NCBI GenBank assembly: GCA_029565915.1
Contig: JAKQNG010000340.1
Coordinates: 1-50,399 of the forward strand
Direction: 5' to 3'
DNA length: 50,399 nt
Source of the DNA: Deltaproteobacteria bacterium
GTDB taxonomy: Bacteria > Myxococcota_A > Polyangia > JAAYKL01
Shown piece after piece: positions 48,954 through 50,399 of the stretch. Within the stretch, counting starts at the first letter, position 1. Every line of letters starts with the position of its first letter. Both the position numbers and the translations under genes were made by a program. The notes below the pieces were generated by a model. That model was not told the DNA's origin, searched no databases, and was given only the letters and a program-made list of their open reading frames with translations.

Positions 48954-48987
48954 GAAGACGATTCTACCACGACAGAATCAGGAAGAA

Positions 48988-50007
48988 CTATTCGAAGATC
49001 GTCCGGACAGGCCGGAAACCGGTGTCGTAACGAATCCCGTATGGGTAGAAACCATATTGCCAGGTTGGGTTTACTATACAGCCCGTCGACATGAACTTCC
49101 CCCCTCGCAGATCCTTGTATCTTCCGGTGAGCGGTCCAATGGGATCAGTCATCGATTGATCCGGGTTCTCGTAGTCCAGTGGCTGTCCATCTGCAAAGTA
49201 GTCTGTCCATTCGTAGACATTCCCCAACGTGTCATACAAGCCCCACGGATTCGGCAGTTTCTGCGCGACTGGGTGCAGTTCATCGCCGGAATTGAAACAA
49301 TACCAGGCAATGTCGTTGAGAGACGGCTGCTCGCTGCAATGTCCGATCTGTTCGCCGATGAGATCACCACCGTAGGTACGGGTTTCCGTCACGTTGGCTT
49401 TCGCGGCATATTCCCACTCCGCTGTCGTTGGCAGTCGATAACCCGGACAGGCATACCAGTCCTCATACTTGTGAATCTCCCCGGAACAGTTGAAATTGTA
49501 ATCCGGATTCCAGGAGCCTTGTTCATCGCTTTGTTCGAGTCCGTCGGGATAGCCGACGCCTACATCGTTTCTACATGATGAGAAGTCGTAACAGGTCTCC
49601 AGTCCTTCAAGAAGAGAGAGCTTGTTGCACCAGACCGCAGCCTCATAGAAATTGATGTATGTGATCGGTTTATCCGCCCCGATGTTTTTTGATGGGTTCG
49701 GGAACGCCAACGCTTCCCACTGAGCCTGTGTAACTTCCGTAGATGCGATGAAGAAAGAACGGGTCAACGTGACTGGAACCTGCTTTTCATTTCCTCCCCT
49801 ACAAGGATACTCGGGGTCGGAACCAAAAATATATGAACCGTGTTCAATTTGAATCCATTCGATCACTGGACTGGTTTCTCTTCCAGAAAGCGCATCATAT
49901 GGTTGATGAGAGTTTTCGGACCCATCTGCTTTGTCGCATGCACTGCAGGCGACTGTAATTGCCGTAAGAAAAAACAATCCTATTGAGGGAAAGGTGTACT
50001 GTTCCAT
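48988..50007 (-). CDS. Lipoprotein with FGE/SUMF1-like (formylglycine-generating-enzyme-type) domain
   Basis: IQIEHGSYIFGSDPEYPCRGGNEKQVPVTLTRSFFIASTEVTQAQWEAL, YRLPTTAEWEYAAKAN, WGLYDTLGNVYEWTDYFADG, LRGGKFMSTGC, YDTGFRPVRTI. Confidence 0.88.
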   Translation of the reverse strand: MEQYTFPSIGLFFLTAITVACSACDKADGSENSHQPYDALSGRETSPVIEWIQIEHGSYIFGSDPEYPCRGGNEKQVPVTLTRSFFIASTEVTQAQWEALAFPNPSKNIGADKPITYINFYEAAVWCNKLSLLEGLETCYDFSSCRNDVGVGYPDGLEQSDEQGSWNPDYNFNCSGEIHKYEDWYACPGYRLPTTAEWEYAAKANVTETRTYGGDLIGEQIGHCSEQPSLNDIAWYCFNSGDELHPVAQKLPNPWGLYDTLGNVYEWTDYFADGQPLDYENPDQSMTDPIGPLTGRYKDLRGGKFMSTGCIVNPTWQYGFYPYGIRYDTGFRPVRTIFE

Positions 50008-50017
50008 AATGCTATCC

Positions 50018-50299
50018 TCAGTAGGTGTAGGTTACTTTTGCATTGGTTCCCATGGTGCGGAACAGCAAAGCTTTATTGATTCCATAACTTTCTACCGAAT
50101 CCCGGACATGGCTCCATCTGCTGCCAATGCGGTATTCCTTAGCTGCGCGTTGTTCGTCGGGAACCATGACCGTGCCGCATCCACCCCAGGAACAGGATGA
50201 TTCCAGGTGTTTCGTCGGAGAGACATACCGCCATGAGTGGGTCTCGCAGGTCCAGCCGACTTCGGCACAAACCGATTTGAATTCACGATGTGTTTTCAT
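50018..50299 (-). CDS. Small Cys-containing protein (93 aa), unknown; repeated with the FGE-like gene
   Basis: MKTHREFKSVCAEVGWTCETHSWRYVSPTKHLESSCSWGGCGTVMVPDEQRAAKEYRIGSRWSHVRDSVESYGINKALLFRTMGTNAKVTYTY; paralogous to the degraded copy at 48733-48953. Confidence 0.7.
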   Translation of the reverse strand: MKTHREFKSVCAEVGWTCETHSWRYVSPTKHLESSCSWGGCGTVMVPDEQRAAKEYRIGSRWSHVRDSVESYGINKALLFRTMGTNAKVTYTY

Positions 50300-50334
50300 G
50301 AACCGGATTCTACCACAGCCGTGGTCAGGAAGAA

Positions 50335-50399
50335 CTACTCGAAGATTGTCCGGACAGGACGGAACCCGGTGTCGTAACGGCGGGTATAGGGATTGTCAG
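50335..50399 (-). CDS. 3' end of a second FGE/SUMF1-like gene, truncated by window edge
   Basis: Encodes DNPYTRRYDTGFRPVRTIFE*, near-identical to the C-terminus of the 48988-50007 product (IRYDTGFRPVRTIFE*). Confidence 0.85.
   Translation of the reverse strand, partial: DNPYTRRYDTGFRPVRTIFE

Noticed and set aside
48988-50007. Sulfatase maturation system
   Set aside because: FGE-type fold only; no sulfatase nearby, lipoprotein signal, and one active-site Cys is missing.
1-50399. CRISPR array, prophage, integron attC array or retron
   Set aside because: No regularly spaced repeats, phage structural genes, integrase, reverse transcriptase or msr/msd-like structures seen by eye.

Overview
High-GC bacterial chromosomal window, probably from a deltaproteobacterial/Myxococcota-like lineage (inferred from gene content only). 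Most of it is core genome: uvrB, dnaN-recF, UPF0316, M14 carboxypeptidase, GH94 cellobiose phosphorylase, tag, plsC, clpP, a penicillin-binding transpeptidase, leuB, ymdB-rny, zapA, purQ and a PurS-PurL fusion, PC4-like protein, patatin, two tRNA-Leu genes, a NusG paralog, dusB, an NtrC-type regulator, dnaK, RNase G, a LolA-like protein and an ABC-F ATPase. No CRISPR array, rRNA or intact transposon was seen. The most interesting signals are: (1) a tandem cassette at the right edge (48.7-50.4 kb, period about 1.35 kb) pairing a lipoprotein with an FGE/SUMF1-like domain with a small Cys-containing protein, where the left small-protein copy is broken by a 58-bp deletion between CATG repeats; (2) an RCC1-like lipoprotein gene bracketed by a 47-bp direct repeat (42/47) of the ABC-F 3' end, next to a truncated DUF4143 ATPase relic; (3) a collinear five-gene cluster (HEAT-like lipoprotein, RHH-like+FHA, UDG-like protein lacking catalytic motifs, BNR/propeller protein, Zn-ribbon-like protein); (4) a non-coding zapA-rny interval with a good promoter and hairpins, possibly 6S RNA; (5) a candidate oriC upstream of dnaN; (6) an excisionase-type HTH fused to a receiver-like domain without the phospho-acceptor Asp; (7) a possible IS481-like transposase relic. 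All family calls are by eye, without database searches.
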